Counted from the stretch's first letter, positions 34,977 through 44,397 are shown. The stretch is 64,000 nt of DNA from Paraburkholderia sp. BL21I4N1 (GCF_002973525.1 NZ_PVEN01000010.1:212180-276179); one strand, 5' to 3'. A program made the numbers and translations. The notes: generated from the sequence alone by a model not told the origin.

Positions 34977-36428
34977 ATGCAGGAAGTGACGTTATTGATT
35001 GGCGGCGAGAGCCGTGGCGCAACGGATGGCAAGACTTTCGAGCGGATCAATCCCGCGAGCGGCCGTGTTGCGTCGCGCGCGGCCGCCGCCACGGTGGCCG
35101 ACGCCGACGCGGCCGTCGAAGCCGCCGCGCGCGCGTTTCCGGCATGGTCGGCGCTGGCGCCGACCGAGCGCCGCAAACGCCTGCTTGCAGCAGCCGATCT
35201 GATGGACGCCCGTACCGCGCAGTTCATCGAAACCGGCGTGGCCGAGACCGGCGCCATGCCGAACTGGTACGGCTTCAACGTGATGTTGGCCGCCAACATG
35301 CTGCGCGAAGCCGCCGCCATGACCACGCAGATCGACGGCGACGTGATCCCGTCGGACGTGCCCGGCAGTCTCGCGCTGGCGGTGCGGCAGCCGTGCGGCG
35401 TGGTGCTCGGCATGGCGCCGTGGAACGCGCCCGTCATTCTCGGCACGCGGGCGATCGCCATGCCGCTCGCGTGCGGCAACACGGTCGTGCTCAAGGCGTC
35501 GGAAGGCTGTCCGGGCGTGCACCGGCTGATCGGCAGCGTGTTGCAGGACGCGGGTCTCGGCGACGGCGTGGTGAACGTCATCACGCATGACGCCGGCGAC
35601 GCTCCGGCGATCGTCGAACGGCTGATCGCGCATCCGGCGGTACGGCGGGTCAACTTCACCGGCTCGACGCGCGTGGGACGCATCGTCGCGCAACACGCGG
35701 CGCAGCATCTGAAGCCGGCCTTGCTTGAGCTTGGCGGCAAGGCGCCCGTGCTGGTGCTCGACGACGCCGATCTGGACGCGGCGGTGGCCGCCATCGCGTT
35801 CGGCGCTTTCTTCAACCAGGGGCAGATTTGCATGTCGACCGAACGCGTGATCGTCGACCGGAAGATTGCCGATGCGCTGGTCGACAAACTCGCGGCCAAA
35901 GCGCGCAGTCTGAAAGCGGGCGATCCCGCGGCGGCGGACTCGGTACTCGGCGTGCTCGAAAGCGCGGCGGCGGCGCAACGCATCGCCGCACTGGTCGATG
36001 ACGCGCGGCAGCACGGCGCGACACTGCCGGTGGGTTGCACGATCGACGGCGCGATCATGCAGCCGGTGATCGTCGACGGCATCACGCCGGCGATGAAGCT
36101 GTATGCCGAAGAATCGTTCGGCCCGGTGGTCACGGTGCAGCGCGTGGACGGCGACGAGGAAGCGCTGCGGGTGGCCAACGACAGCGACTATGGTTTGTCG
36201 GCCGCGGTGTTCAGCCGTGACGTGTCGCGCGCCTGGAACGTCGCCAGACGGGTCGAGTCCGGCATCTGTCACATCAACGGACCAACCGTGCATGACGAAG
36301 CGCAGATGCCGTTCGGTGGCGTGAAGAAAAGCGGCTATGGGCGCTTCGGCAGCAAGGCGTCGATTGCCGAATTCACGGACCTGCGCTGGATCACGATTCA
36401 AACCGGGCCGCGCCACTATCCGATCTGA
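34977..36428 (+). CDS. vdh: Vanillin (benzaldehyde) dehydrogenase
   Basis: 483 residues of the NAD(P)-dependent aldehyde dehydrogenase family. It would oxidise vanillin or 4-hydroxybenzaldehyde made by the hydratase-lyase to the benzoate. The oxyanion Asn lies in GMAPWNAPVI, the general base Glu in LELGGKAP near 253, and the nucleophilic Cys in FNQGQICMSTE near 284. The C-terminal INGPTVHDEAQMPFGGVKKS segment is the usual one for vanillin dehydrogenases. Starts 74 bases after ech with GAGGAGACG before the ATG. Confidence 0.92.
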   Translation: MQEVTLLIGGESRGATDGKTFERINPASGRVASRAAAATVADADAAVEAAARAFPAWSALAPTERRKRLLAAADLMDARTAQFIETGVAETGAMPNWYGFNVMLAANMLREAAAMTTQIDGDVIPSDVPGSLALAVRQPCGVVLGMAPWNAPVILGTRAIAMPLACGNTVVLKASEGCPGVHRLIGSVLQDAGLGDGVVNVITHDAGDAPAIVERLIAHPAVRRVNFTGSTRVGRIVAQHAAQHLKPALLELGGKAPVLVLDDADLDAAVAAIAFGAFFNQGQICMSTERVIVDRKIADALVDKLAAKARSLKAGDPAAADSVLGVLESAAAAQRIAALVDDARQHGATLPVGCTIDGAIMQPVIVDGITPAMKLYAEESFGPVVTVQRVDGDEEALRVANDSDYGLSAAVFSRDVSRAWNVARRVESGICHINGPTVHDEAQMPFGGVKKSGYGRFGSKASIAEFTDLRWITIQTGPRHYPI

Positions 36429-36499
36429 TCGCGCACGCTTCGCGCTTGAGCAGGTGGCGCGAATACGGGTCGACCGCAGACAGCAACAGGAGACAGGCT

Positions 36500-38401
36500 T
36501 TGCATAGCGAGCCGACACAAACGAGCATCCCCGCTGCGCCGACGCGCTATCGGGAGACGATGATCGGCACCCCATCGTTGCGTACGCAACGGCAGGGCGA
36601 GACGTGGTATCTACGCGCGGACGAAGCGCTCGGCGCCCATCCGCAGCGGATGACCGAGCGGCTCGTGAGCGGCGCCGAGGCGCATCCGGAACGTTGGCTG
36701 GCGGCGCGCCGCGACCGCGATGGTCAATGGGTCGGCCTGAGCTATGCGAGAGCATTGCACAGCGCTCGCGCGATCGGCCAGGCACTGCTCGCACGCGATC
36801 TTTCGGCCGAACGGCCTATTGCGATTCTGTCGGGTAACGACCTCGAGCATTTGCAACTCGCGCTTGGCGCGATGTGGGCCGGGATTCCGTATGCGGCGAT
36901 CTCGCCGGCTTATGCGCTCGCTTCCGGCGACTTCGGCAAGCTGCGTCATACGATCGAACTGCTAACACCGGGTCTGGTATTCGCGAGCCACTACGACACG
37001 TTTGCCCGCGCCATCGAAGCGGTCGTGCCGGCCGGCGTGGAAATCGTGTCCGCCACGCCGTCGCGCGATCCGGCCGCCACGCGTGGCGTGACTTCGCTGA
37101 GCGATTTGCTGGCCGCCACGCCGACCACCGTCGACGCTGTTCACGCGGCCGTGAGCCCCGATTCGATCGCCAAATTTCTCTTCACGTCAGGGTCGACCAA
37201 ACTGCCGAAGGCGGTACCGACCACGCACCGCATGCTATGCAGCAATCAGCAGATGCTGCTCGAAACCTTCCCGGAGTTCGCGAGCGAGCCGCCCGTGCTG
37301 GTCGATTGGCTGCCCTGGAATCACACGTTTGGTGGTAGTCATAATGTAGGCATTGCCCTCTACAACGGCGGCACGCTCTATATCGACGACGGCAAACCGG
37401 TCAACGGCAAATTCGAGGAAACGCTGCGCAATCTGCGCGACGTCGCGCCGACCATCTACTTCAATGTACCGAAGGGCTGGGAGGAACTGGCGATCGCACT
37501 GGAACAGGACAGCCGGTTGCGCGAGACGTTTTTCTCGCGTGTGAAGGTGTATTTCTTCGCCGGCGCGGGGTTGTCGCAAGCGGCGTGGGACCGGCTCGAA
37601 CGCGTGACCGACCAGTACTGCGGCGAGCGCATTCGCATCATGGCCGGGCTTGGCATGACGGAGACGTCGCCGTCGTGTCTGTTCACCACGGGGCCGATCA
37701 TGCGCGCCGGCTATGTCGGCCTGCCGGCGCCCGGCTGCGAGGTCAAACTCGCGCCGGTCGGCGACAAGCTCGAGGCACGCTATCGCGGGCCGCACGTAAT
37801 GGCCGGTTATTGGCGCCCCAACGCGGCAGAGTTGGACAACGCGTTCGACGAAGAGGGGTACTTTCGCAGCGGCGACGCGTTGCGGTTTGTCGACCCGGCG
37901 CGGCCCGAACTCGGCTTGTTGTTCGACGGCCGCATCGCGGAGGATTTCAAGCTGAGTTCAGGCACCTTCGTGAGCGTCGGGCCGATGCGGGCCAGGGTGA
38001 TTTCCGCAGGCGCACCCTACGTACAGGACGTGGTGGTCGCCGGTATGAATCGCGACGACGTGGGCCTGCTGGTATTTCCGCGCCTCGACGATTGCAGGCG
38101 ACTGGCGCGCTTGCCGGCGGACGCGGGCGCGCGCGACGTGGTGGCTGCACCCGCGGTGCGCGCCCACTTTGCCGCGCTGCTCGACTCGCTCAATCGCGGG
38201 GCGACCGGTGGCGCGACCACCATCGCGCGTTTGCGGCTCATGGATGTGGCGCCTTCGCTCGATCTCGGCGAGATCACCGACAAAGGCTCGATCAACCAAC
38301 GCGCGGTGCTGACGCAGCGCGCCTGGTTGGTCGACGCGTTGTATGACACGGCGCAGCGTGATCCGGCCGTGATCGTCGCGAATGCTGGCGGCACGAAGTG
38401 A
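36500..38401 (+). CDS. fcs: Feruloyl-CoA synthetase
   Basis: About 633 residues of the adenylate-forming family. It activates ferulate and related cinnamates to CoA thioesters, the first step ahead of ech. The AMP-binding loop is LFTSGSTKLPKAVP near 228, followed by DWLPWNHTFGGSHNVG, which is distinctive for this enzyme, and GLGMTETSP near 385. The start was set at TTG 36500 because AGGAGACAG lies 6-7 bases upstream; ATG 36560 is a possible shorter start. It follows vdh by 71 bases. Confidence 0.9.
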   Translation: MHSEPTQTSIPAAPTRYRETMIGTPSLRTQRQGETWYLRADEALGAHPQRMTERLVSGAEAHPERWLAARRDRDGQWVGLSYARALHSARAIGQALLARDLSAERPIAILSGNDLEHLQLALGAMWAGIPYAAISPAYALASGDFGKLRHTIELLTPGLVFASHYDTFARAIEAVVPAGVEIVSATPSRDPAATRGVTSLSDLLAATPTTVDAVHAAVSPDSIAKFLFTSGSTKLPKAVPTTHRMLCSNQQMLLETFPEFASEPPVLVDWLPWNHTFGGSHNVGIALYNGGTLYIDDGKPVNGKFEETLRNLRDVAPTIYFNVPKGWEELAIALEQDSRLRETFFSRVKVYFFAGAGLSQAAWDRLERVTDQYCGERIRIMAGLGMTETSPSCLFTTGPIMRAGYVGLPAPGCEVKLAPVGDKLEARYRGPHVMAGYWRPNAAELDNAFDEEGYFRSGDALRFVDPARPELGLLFDGRIAEDFKLSSGTFVSVGPMRARVISAGAPYVQDVVVAGMNRDDVGLLVFPRLDDCRRLARLPADAGARDVVAAPAVRAHFAALLDSLNRGATGGATTIARLRLMDVAPSLDLGEITDKGSINQRAVLTQRAWLVDALYDTAQRDPAVIVANAGGTK

Positions 38402-38433
38402 TCCAAATGCAACGTCTTAACGAGAAACGCAGG

Positions 38434-38562
38434 ATGAACCTCGACCAACTCGTCGCGATCGACATGCATGTCCACTGTGTTCCAGGCACTGCGGCCCTTG
38501 CCACCGTCTCGTCATCGCACCAGCAAAGTGACAGCGCCGTCCGCAACCTGCTTGACGGATAG
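38434..38562 (+). pseudogene. Amidohydrolase N-terminal remnant
   Basis: A 42-codon frame with a proper start (AGGATG context) right after fcs. The first 14 residues, MNLDQLVAIDMHVHC, match the start of amidohydrolase-2 family enzymes, including the metal-binding H-x-H. After VPGTAALA the sequence no longer resembles the family and a stop follows, so nearly the whole gene is gone. Its position suggests a fourth gene once followed ech-vdh-fcs and was deleted. Confidence 0.65.
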
Positions 38563-38622
38563 GGCACCCAACTTCAAATCAACTTCACCTGACAATCAGC
38601 CGCGACCCGTTTACGCGATAAT

Positions 38623-38634
38623 ATGGCATTCCAA
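38623..38634. promoter_or_regulatory. TGGNATNCCA operator, GntR gene
   Basis: The site ATGGCATTCCAA lies directly after a -10 candidate GATAAT (38617-38622) and 58 bases before the GntR start codon. It is one of four copies of the same palindrome in this region and suggests autoregulation. Confidence 0.65.
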
Positions 38635-38691
38635 GCTTCTGCCCGACGTCGTCGCGCGGCCTGGATTTCTTTTGCCAACTATCCTCACGCT

Positions 38692-39378
38692 ATGTCAGAT
38701 CTCAAGGTTGTCCGCGAAACTAAAACTCTTCGTGAATTGACGCTGGACAAACTACGCGACGCGATCGTGCAGGGATATTTCAAGCCGGGCGCGCGTCTCG
38801 TGGAGCGCACGCTATGCGACGAGCTAGGGGTCAGCCGCACGATCGTCCGCGAGGTCCTGCGGCATCTCGAGACGGAAGGACTCGTGGACGTCATCGCGCG
38901 TCAGGGACCCGTGGTCGCTCAATTGAATCCCGCTCAGGTCAGCGAGATCTACGAACTGCGCGGGCTGCTCGAGGCGAACGCCGCGCGCGCGTGTGCCGAG
39001 CGCTCCACGCCGGAACTCGTGGCGCAGTTGCGCGCAATCCGGGAAAAGATTGAAACGGCCTTCAAGGTCGAAGATCTGTCGGCCGTGCTGGCGGACACGG
39101 AGCACTTTTACGACGCGCTGTTCGAGGGCGCCCAGCGGAGCGTCTCACTTGCCGTGGTCAAAACGCTGAACGCGCGCATCAACCGCTTGCGCGCGCTGAC
39201 TATCGCGATGCCTGGGCGCAGCGGCGAATCGAACCGCGAGATGAACAAGATGCTCGACGCCATCGAACGCCGCGACGGCGACGCGGCCTATGCGGCGTCC
39301 ATCGCTCATATCAAGCGCACGGCGGAATTGGCGAGCCAGGCGCTCGCGCAACGCACCGAAGGCGGCAATACGCCTTAA
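38692..39378 (+). CDS. GntR/FadR-family (FCD) regulator A
   Basis: 228 residues. The winged helix-turn-helix spans about 15-75 (LDKLRDAIVQGYFKPGARLV, then LCDELGVSRTIVREVLRHLE and GLVDVIARQGPVVA). The C-terminal FCD effector domain holds the expected metal-ligand pattern (DTEHFYDALF and later Asn/His positions). It starts the hydrolase/flavin-reductase/ABC region and is probably the protein that binds the TGGNATNCCA sites in its own promoter and those at 39633, 39674 and 54581. It is clearly paralogous to the regulator at 45493. Confidence 0.87.
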   Translation: MSDLKVVRETKTLRELTLDKLRDAIVQGYFKPGARLVERTLCDELGVSRTIVREVLRHLETEGLVDVIARQGPVVAQLNPAQVSEIYELRGLLEANAARACAERSTPELVAQLRAIREKIETAFKVEDLSAVLADTEHFYDALFEGAQRSVSLAVVKTLNARINRLRALTIAMPGRSGESNREMNKMLDAIERRDGDAAYAASIAHIKRTAELASQALAQRTEGGNTP

Positions 39379-39632
39379 TTAGTCGATTCCGCCCGAGCCT
39401 GGACTCGGCTTAGATCCTCCACCTCCGGCCGCCGACGCGCGGCCGTCTCGCGCGCTCATTCGTCGCGCCGGTCTGTTTCCCACTGACTTTCCCATTCCGA
39501 ACGGCGCCTCCAAAGCGACGCTACTTTCGTTCACCTTTCGAATACTAAGCGCAGCCAGCGTCCCCAAATGCCGCGTCCCGAGAGCCACGCGTTCCCGGCA
39601 ACGGTCATGCCAATCCGGTTCCGCCTCTATCT

Positions 39633-39646
39633 TATGGTATTCCATA
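39633..39646. promoter_or_regulatory. TGGNATNCCA operator upstream of hydrolase A, distal copy
   Basis: TATGGTATTCCATA, nearly perfect palindrome. Its centre lies 41 bases (about four helical turns) from the proximal copy, so both can be bound on the same DNA face. Confidence 0.7.
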
Positions 39647-39673
39647 ATATTTCTACTTCAGCTTGAGCTGTAG

Positions 39674-39687
39674 CATGGCATACCATA
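39674..39687. promoter_or_regulatory. TGGNATNCCA operator upstream of hydrolase A, proximal copy
   Basis: CATGGCATACCATA, 22 bases before the start codon of hydrolase A and overlapping a CATAAT -10 candidate. Binding here should block transcription of the hydrolase-reductase-ABC unit. Confidence 0.7.
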
Positions 39688-39708
39688 ATCTCGAAGTGTG
39701 AGGATCTG

Positions 39709-40614
39709 ATGGATTTCGATCGGACGCCGACGGAGACACCGATGCGCGGCGAAATGGCTGGGACGAGCTACAGCGTGTATGCGCCGCAGTCACGGCAGCA
39801 ACGCGCAAGCGTCGTGCTGATTCACGGCGTCGGCATGAGCCAGCGCGTGTGGGCGCCTCAGGTGGAGCCGCTGCTGGCGGCGGATTTCCAGGTCGTGGTC
39901 TACGACATGCTCGGCCACGGCGGCAGCGTGCTGCCGCCCGTCGAGCCCGTGCTCGGCGACTATGCCGGGCAGCTCGAAGCTCTGCTGGACGGCCTCGGCA
40001 TTGCGCGGGCACACGTAGTCGGTCATTCCATGGGTGCGCTCGTCGCGCTCGAATTCGCGCTGACCCGGGCGGCGCGCACGCTGAGCGTCGCTGCGCTGAA
40101 CGCGGTATACGACCGCTCGCCGGACCAGCGCGAGGCGGTGATGTCGCGCGCGGCGACCCTCGGCGACACAACCGCCAATCCGGGCGATGCCGCGGACGCG
40201 GCGCAGGCGGTCGATGCGACGCTTAGGCGCTGGTTCGGCGACCCGGTGCCGGCCCATCTAACGCAGGCGGCCCAGGCGGTGCGCCACTTGCTGCTGTCGG
40301 TCAACGCGGTCGGCTATGCGCGGACTTACCGTCTTTTTGCCTGCTCGGACGATGTCCACGTAGGTCGCCTCACAAAGCTGTCCGCGCCCGCGCTGTTCCT
40401 GACCGGCGAGTGCGATCTGAATTCGAGCGCGGAGATGTCGCGGGCCATGGCAGACGCCGTGCCGCGCGGCCGCGTCGATGTCATCGCGGACGCGCGTCAT
40501 ATGATGAATGTTAGCCATCCAGACGAAGTCACCACACGGTTGCTGGCATTCTTCGCCGAAGCGATGCAACAGCGCGCGGCAGACGTACCGAACATGGGAG
40601 AAGGCCATGTCTGA
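39709..40614 (+). CDS. Alpha/beta hydrolase A
   Basis: 301 residues. The fold signature starts with VVLIHGVGMSQRVW (oxyanion HG), the nucleophile is in VGHSMGALVAL near 107, the acid is probably the aspartate in LTGECDLNSS and the base is the histidine in ADARHMMN near 264. It resembles the RutD, C-C hydrolase and lactonase group, too broad for a substrate call. It shares distinctive segments (LNAVYDRSPDQREAV and LRRWF) with hydrolase B at 53154, so the two are paralogues. Its end overlaps the start of flavin reductase A by 8 bases. Confidence 0.85.
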   Translation: MDFDRTPTETPMRGEMAGTSYSVYAPQSRQQRASVVLIHGVGMSQRVWAPQVEPLLAADFQVVVYDMLGHGGSVLPPVEPVLGDYAGQLEALLDGLGIARAHVVGHSMGALVALEFALTRAARTLSVAALNAVYDRSPDQREAVMSRAATLGDTTANPGDAADAAQAVDATLRRWFGDPVPAHLTQAAQAVRHLLLSVNAVGYARTYRLFACSDDVHVGRLTKLSAPALFLTGECDLNSSAEMSRAMADAVPRGRVDVIADARHMMNVSHPDEVTTRLLAFFAEAMQQRAADVPNMGEGHV

Positions 40615-41563
40615 AGCATTCGCCGAACAGACTTTCGATTCGCTTGAATTCCGCCGCGCGCTCGGCGCGTTTGTCACCGGCGTGACGGTCGTCACGACCG
40701 TGCAGCTGGACGGCACGCCGCGCGGCTTCACGGCCAATTCGTTCGCCTCGGTTTCGCTCGATCCGCCGCTGATTCTCGTGTGCATCGCCAAGAGCGCGTC
40801 GAGTCACGAGGTCTTCTCCGCTACCGATCACTTCGCGGTGAGCGTGCTGGCCGGCGACCAGAAAGCGGTCTCGGGCGTGTTCGCGTCGAAGTCGCCCGAC
40901 AAATTCGCGCAGGTTGCGTGGCGCGCGCGTGCCACCGGCGCGCCGGTAATGGACGGCGCCGCCGCCACGTTCGATTGCAAAACGCACAACATAGTGGACG
41001 CCGGAGATCACATCATCCTGATCGGCCGTGTGGTGGATTTCGTGCACTCGAACGCCTCGCCGCTGGGCTATTGCCGCGGCGCGTACGTCAACTTCCATCT
41101 CTCGCAGGACGCACTCGCCGCAACGGGCGCGCGTGCGCAGGTAGGCGCGATTCTCGAACATCGCGACGGCCTCGTGCTGCTGAAAACGAAAGACGGTTTG
41201 CAGTTGCCGACGGGCGTCAAGCTCGAACCTGAAAGCGACACAGGCAGCTTGCGCGGCGTGCTGGCAAAACTCGGACTGCCGACACATCTCGACTTCATTT
41301 TTGCCGTCTTCGAATCGGGCAGCGGCCCTGCGGCGAGCGTCCATGTCTACTACCGTGGACGCGTGACCAGCAGCCTCGCGGCAATGATGGACGACGCGAT
41401 CCATATCGTGCCGCTGTCGCGGATTCCATGGGGCGAACTGCGCGACGACGCCGTGCGTTCCATGCTGCAACGCTATGTACGCGAACGCAGTGAAGACGCG
41501 TTCGGCATCTATGTCGGCGATACGGCAGCCGGCAAAGTCCAGACGCTCGCGCATGCCAACTAA
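40607..41563 (+). CDS. Flavin reductase A with Nudix-like C-terminal extension
   Basis: 318 residues. Residues about 10-165 form a flavin reductase (RutF/HpaC-like) domain: FRRALGAFVTGVTVVTT, RGFTANSFASVSLDPPLILVC, and the later HIILIGRVVDF with GYCRGAY. Such enzymes give reduced FMN or FAD to a partner monooxygenase. About 150 extra residues follow, with a Nudix-like beta pattern (GAILEHRDGLVLLKTKDG and LQLPTG) but without the catalytic GX5EX7REUXEEXGU box. The same architecture occurs in the paralogue at 52229. The only monooxygenase in the window, the luciferase-like enzyme at 51180, is the likely partner. Confidence 0.85.
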   Translation: MSEAFAEQTFDSLEFRRALGAFVTGVTVVTTVQLDGTPRGFTANSFASVSLDPPLILVCIAKSASSHEVFSATDHFAVSVLAGDQKAVSGVFASKSPDKFAQVAWRARATGAPVMDGAAATFDCKTHNIVDAGDHIILIGRVVDFVHSNASPLGYCRGAYVNFHLSQDALAATGARAQVGAILEHRDGLVLLKTKDGLQLPTGVKLEPESDTGSLRGVLAKLGLPTHLDFIFAVFESGSGPAASVHVYYRGRVTSSLAAMMDDAIHIVPLSRIPWGELRDDAVRSMLQRYVRERSEDAFGIYVGDTAAGKVQTLAHAN

Positions 41564-41593
41564 CGGTACAAGAACCGCTTCCAAGGAGACAAC

Positions 41594-42625
41594 ATGGCCC
41601 GCATTTCCAGTTTGACGATTTCCACGCTGATCGCGCTAGGCGCGGCGGCGTTCGTGTCGGCGCCGGCTCTTGCCGCCGATCCCATCGTTTTCACGAGCTG
41701 GGGCGGTACGACGCAGTCGTCGCAGCAGAAAGACTGGGCGCAGCCGTTCAGCCAATCCAGCGGCATCAACGTGCTGATGGACGGCCCGACCGACTACGGC
41801 AAGCTCAAGGCCATGGTGGATAGCGGCAACGTCAACTGGGACGTCGTGGACGTGGAAGGCGACTTCGCCTTTGCCGCGCAAAAAGCCGGTCTGGTCGAGC
41901 CGATCGACTACAACGTGGTCAAGAAGGACGAACTCGATCCGCGCTTCTCCAACACGCATGCCGTGGGCAGCTTCTATTACTCGTTCGTGCTCGGCTTCAA
42001 CAAATCGGCCTTCAAAGGCGCGCAACCGCAGAACTGGGCGGATCTGTTCGACACGAAGAAATTCCCCGGCAAGCGCACGCTCTACAAATGGTCCGCACCG
42101 GGCGTGCTCGAAATCGCGTTGCTGGCCGACGGCGTGCAGCCGGACAAACTTTATCCGCTCGATCTCGACCGTGCCTTCAAGAAGCTCGACACGATCAAGA
42201 GCGACGTCGTGTGGTGGAGCGGTGGCGCGCAGTCGCAGCAGTTGCTTGCCTCGGGCGAGGCGCCTATCGGCATGTTCTGGAACGGCCGCCTGCATGCGCT
42301 CGAACAGACGGGCGTGTCGGTCGGCATTTCGTGGAATCAAAACCTGACGGCGGCCGACATGCTCGTGGTTCCGAAGGGTGCGAAGCATAAGGCCGAGGCG
42401 ATGAAATTTCTCGCCGCCGCGACGAGTCCGCAGGCGCAGGCGAAGTTCGCGCAGGACACGGGCTACGCGCCGATCAACCTGAAGTCCGCCGCGATGATGC
42501 CGCCGGCGGTCGCGAAGACGATGCCGGACCAGTACAAGGCCTCGCAGATCAACCTCGACATGAAGTACTGGGCGGACAACCGCGACGCGATCGCGAAACG
42601 CTGGTACGCGTGGCAATCGAAATAA
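41594..42625 (+). CDS. ABC transporter substrate-binding protein, spermidine/putrescine type
   Basis: 343 residues with a signal peptide (LTISTLIALGAAAFVSAPALA, cut before ADP). The mature part is a type-2 periplasmic binding protein (IVFTSWGGTTQSSQQKDWAQ; NVNWDVVDVEGDFAFAAQKA) like PotD/PotF. It would deliver an organic amine, amino-acid-like or similar ligand to the permeases encoded next. RBS AAGGAGACAAC. Genes 41594-45480 form a full ABC importer. Confidence 0.88.
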   Translation: MARISSLTISTLIALGAAAFVSAPALAADPIVFTSWGGTTQSSQQKDWAQPFSQSSGINVLMDGPTDYGKLKAMVDSGNVNWDVVDVEGDFAFAAQKAGLVEPIDYNVVKKDELDPRFSNTHAVGSFYYSFVLGFNKSAFKGAQPQNWADLFDTKKFPGKRTLYKWSAPGVLEIALLADGVQPDKLYPLDLDRAFKKLDTIKSDVVWWSGGAQSQQLLASGEAPIGMFWNGRLHALEQTGVSVGISWNQNLTAADMLVVPKGAKHKAEAMKFLAAATSPQAQAKFAQDTGYAPINLKSAAMMPPAVAKTMPDQYKASQINLDMKYWADNRDAIAKRWYAWQSK

Positions 42626-42702
42626 GCGTTAGCGAAACCGGCGTGTCTCGCGAGAGGCACGCAGCAGGCGCATCGCAGTAACCGGAAAAAGCAGGAGACA
42701 CC

Positions 42703-43587
42703 ATGCCCAACGTTCTGAGTACCGTCGCGCATCCGCCGGCGACGTCCCCGCGCCGTCATCGCGACTGGCGCAATATGCGGCTGCTCATACCGGCGCTTCT
42801 GCTGCTCGTGATTTTCTTCATGCTGCCGGTGCTTTCGCTTCTGTTGCGCAGCATTCTGGAGCCGACACTGGGGCTCCAGAACTATCAGCAACTGCTCGGC
42901 TCGTCGACTTATCTGCGCGTTTTCGGCAATACGTTTCTCGTCGCGACCGTCGTGACGGTGGTGACGGTCGCAATTGGTTTTCCGACCGCCTGGCTGCTCG
43001 CCATCGCGCCGCGCCGGCTCAGTTCGCTGCTGTTTTCCATCCTGTTGCTGTCGATGTGGACGAACCTGCTGGCGCGCACGTTCGCGTGGATGGTGCTGCT
43101 TCAGTCGACCGGTCCGATCAATCGCATGTTGATGGCGATCGGTCTGATCCACGAACCGCTCGCGCTGGTGAACAACCTGGTCGGCGTGACGATCGGCATG
43201 ACGTACATCATGCTACCGTTCCTCGTCATGCCGCTGCATGCGACGCTGCGCAGCATCGATCCTTCGACACTGCGTGCCGCGGCCGTCTGCGGTGCGAGCC
43301 GCTGGCAAGCCTTCTGGCGCATTCTCGTGCCGCTCGCCATGCCGGGCATCGCCTCGGGCGCACTGATGGTGTTTGTCATGGCGCTCGGCTATTTCGTGAC
43401 GCCCGCTCTGCTCGGCGGCGCGCAATACATGATGCTCGCCGAACTGGTCGCGCAACTCGTGCAGCAAATGTTGAACTGGGGTCTGGCAGGCGCCGCTGCG
43501 TTCGTGTTGCTTGCCGTGACGCTCCTTCTCTACGCGCTGCAATTGCGCTTTACGGGCGGCGCGCGTGCGGCTGCTGGAGGCCGCTGA
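42703..43587 (+). CDS. ABC transporter permease (PotB/PotH type)
   Basis: 294 residues with six membrane helices. The EAA loop appears as EAA-like sequence in STLRAAAVCGASRWQAFWRI, followed by LVPLAMPGIASGALMVF. This is the binding-protein-dependent permease that contacts the ATPase. It begins 77 bases after the binding protein and ends one base before the second permease. Confidence 0.88.
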   Translation: MPNVLSTVAHPPATSPRRHRDWRNMRLLIPALLLLVIFFMLPVLSLLLRSILEPTLGLQNYQQLLGSSTYLRVFGNTFLVATVVTVVTVAIGFPTAWLLAIAPRRLSSLLFSILLLSMWTNLLARTFAWMVLLQSTGPINRMLMAIGLIHEPLALVNNLVGVTIGMTYIMLPFLVMPLHATLRSIDPSTLRAAAVCGASRWQAFWRILVPLAMPGIASGALMVFVMALGYFVTPALLGGAQYMMLAELVAQLVQQMLNWGLAGAAAFVLLAVTLLLYALQLRFTGGARAAAGGR

Positions 43588-43588
43588 C

Positions 43589-44383
43589 ATGTTGCTCGAT
43601 TTCGACCGTTTAGGTGCGCTGCGCTGGGCGCTGCTGGCAATCGGCGCAGCCGTCGCACTGTTCCTTCTGCTGCCCATTCTATTTATCGTCGCGTTGTCGT
43701 TCGGCGATTCGCAATGGCTGATTTTTCCGGCGCCGGGCTGGACGCTGGAGTGGTATCGCCAGTTGTTCACGGATCCAGGCTGGCTCGACTCGCTGCTTAC
43801 CAGCGTGAAACTCGCGGTGATCGTTACCGTGCTGTCGGTATTCATTGGCTTTCTCACGTCGCTTGCGCTCGTACGCGGCAAGTTTCGCGGACGCGATGCG
43901 ATCAAAGGCTTCTTTCTCACGCCGATGGTGCTGCCCGTGGTGGTGCTGGCGGTGGCGCTCTATGCGTTCTTTCTGCGTATCGGTCTGAACGGCACCATGA
44001 CCGGCTTCGTGATCGGCCATCTGATCATCGCGTTGCCGTTCTCGATCATTTCGATCAGCAATTCGTTGCAGAGCTTCGATACCGCACTGGAAGACGCCGC
44101 GTTGATCTGCGGAGCGTCGCCGCTCCAGGTGAAGCTGCGCGTGACCTTGCCGGCCATCCGGCTCGGTCTCTTTGCCGCCGCGATCTTCGCGTTCCTCGCT
44201 TCGTGGGACGAAGTGGTGGTGTCGATCTTCATGTCGAGTCCGACCTTGCAGACGTTGCCCGTGCGTATCTGGGCGACGCTGCGGCAGGACCTGACGCCCG
44301 TCGTCGCGGCAGCGTCCTCGCTGCTCGTGGCATTGACGACCGTTCTGATGCTGGCAGGCGCCGTGCTGCGCCGTGTCCGATAA
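43589..44383 (+). CDS. ABC transporter permease (PotC/PotI type)
   Basis: 264 residues with six membrane helices. The EAA-like loop is ALEDAALICGASPLQVKLRV, followed by LPAIRLGLFAAAIFAFLASWDE, the usual PotC-type ending of the loop. The ATG at 43589 lies one base after the TGA of the first permease, so the two are coupled. Confidence 0.88.
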   Translation: MLLDFDRLGALRWALLAIGAAVALFLLLPILFIVALSFGDSQWLIFPAPGWTLEWYRQLFTDPGWLDSLLTSVKLAVIVTVLSVFIGFLTSLALVRGKFRGRDAIKGFFLTPMVLPVVVLAVALYAFFLRIGLNGTMTGFVIGHLIIALPFSIISISNSLQSFDTALEDAALICGASPLQVKLRVTLPAIRLGLFAAAIFAFLASWDEVVVSIFMSSPTLQTLPVRIWATLRQDLTPVVAAASSLLVALTTVLMLAGAVLRRVR

Positions 44384-44397
44384 CCGAGGTGACCATC

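Noticed and set aside
34992..36794. 600-codon minus-strand frame opposite vdh
   Set aside because: Antisense shadow; vdh has all aldehyde-dehydrogenase catalytic motifs.
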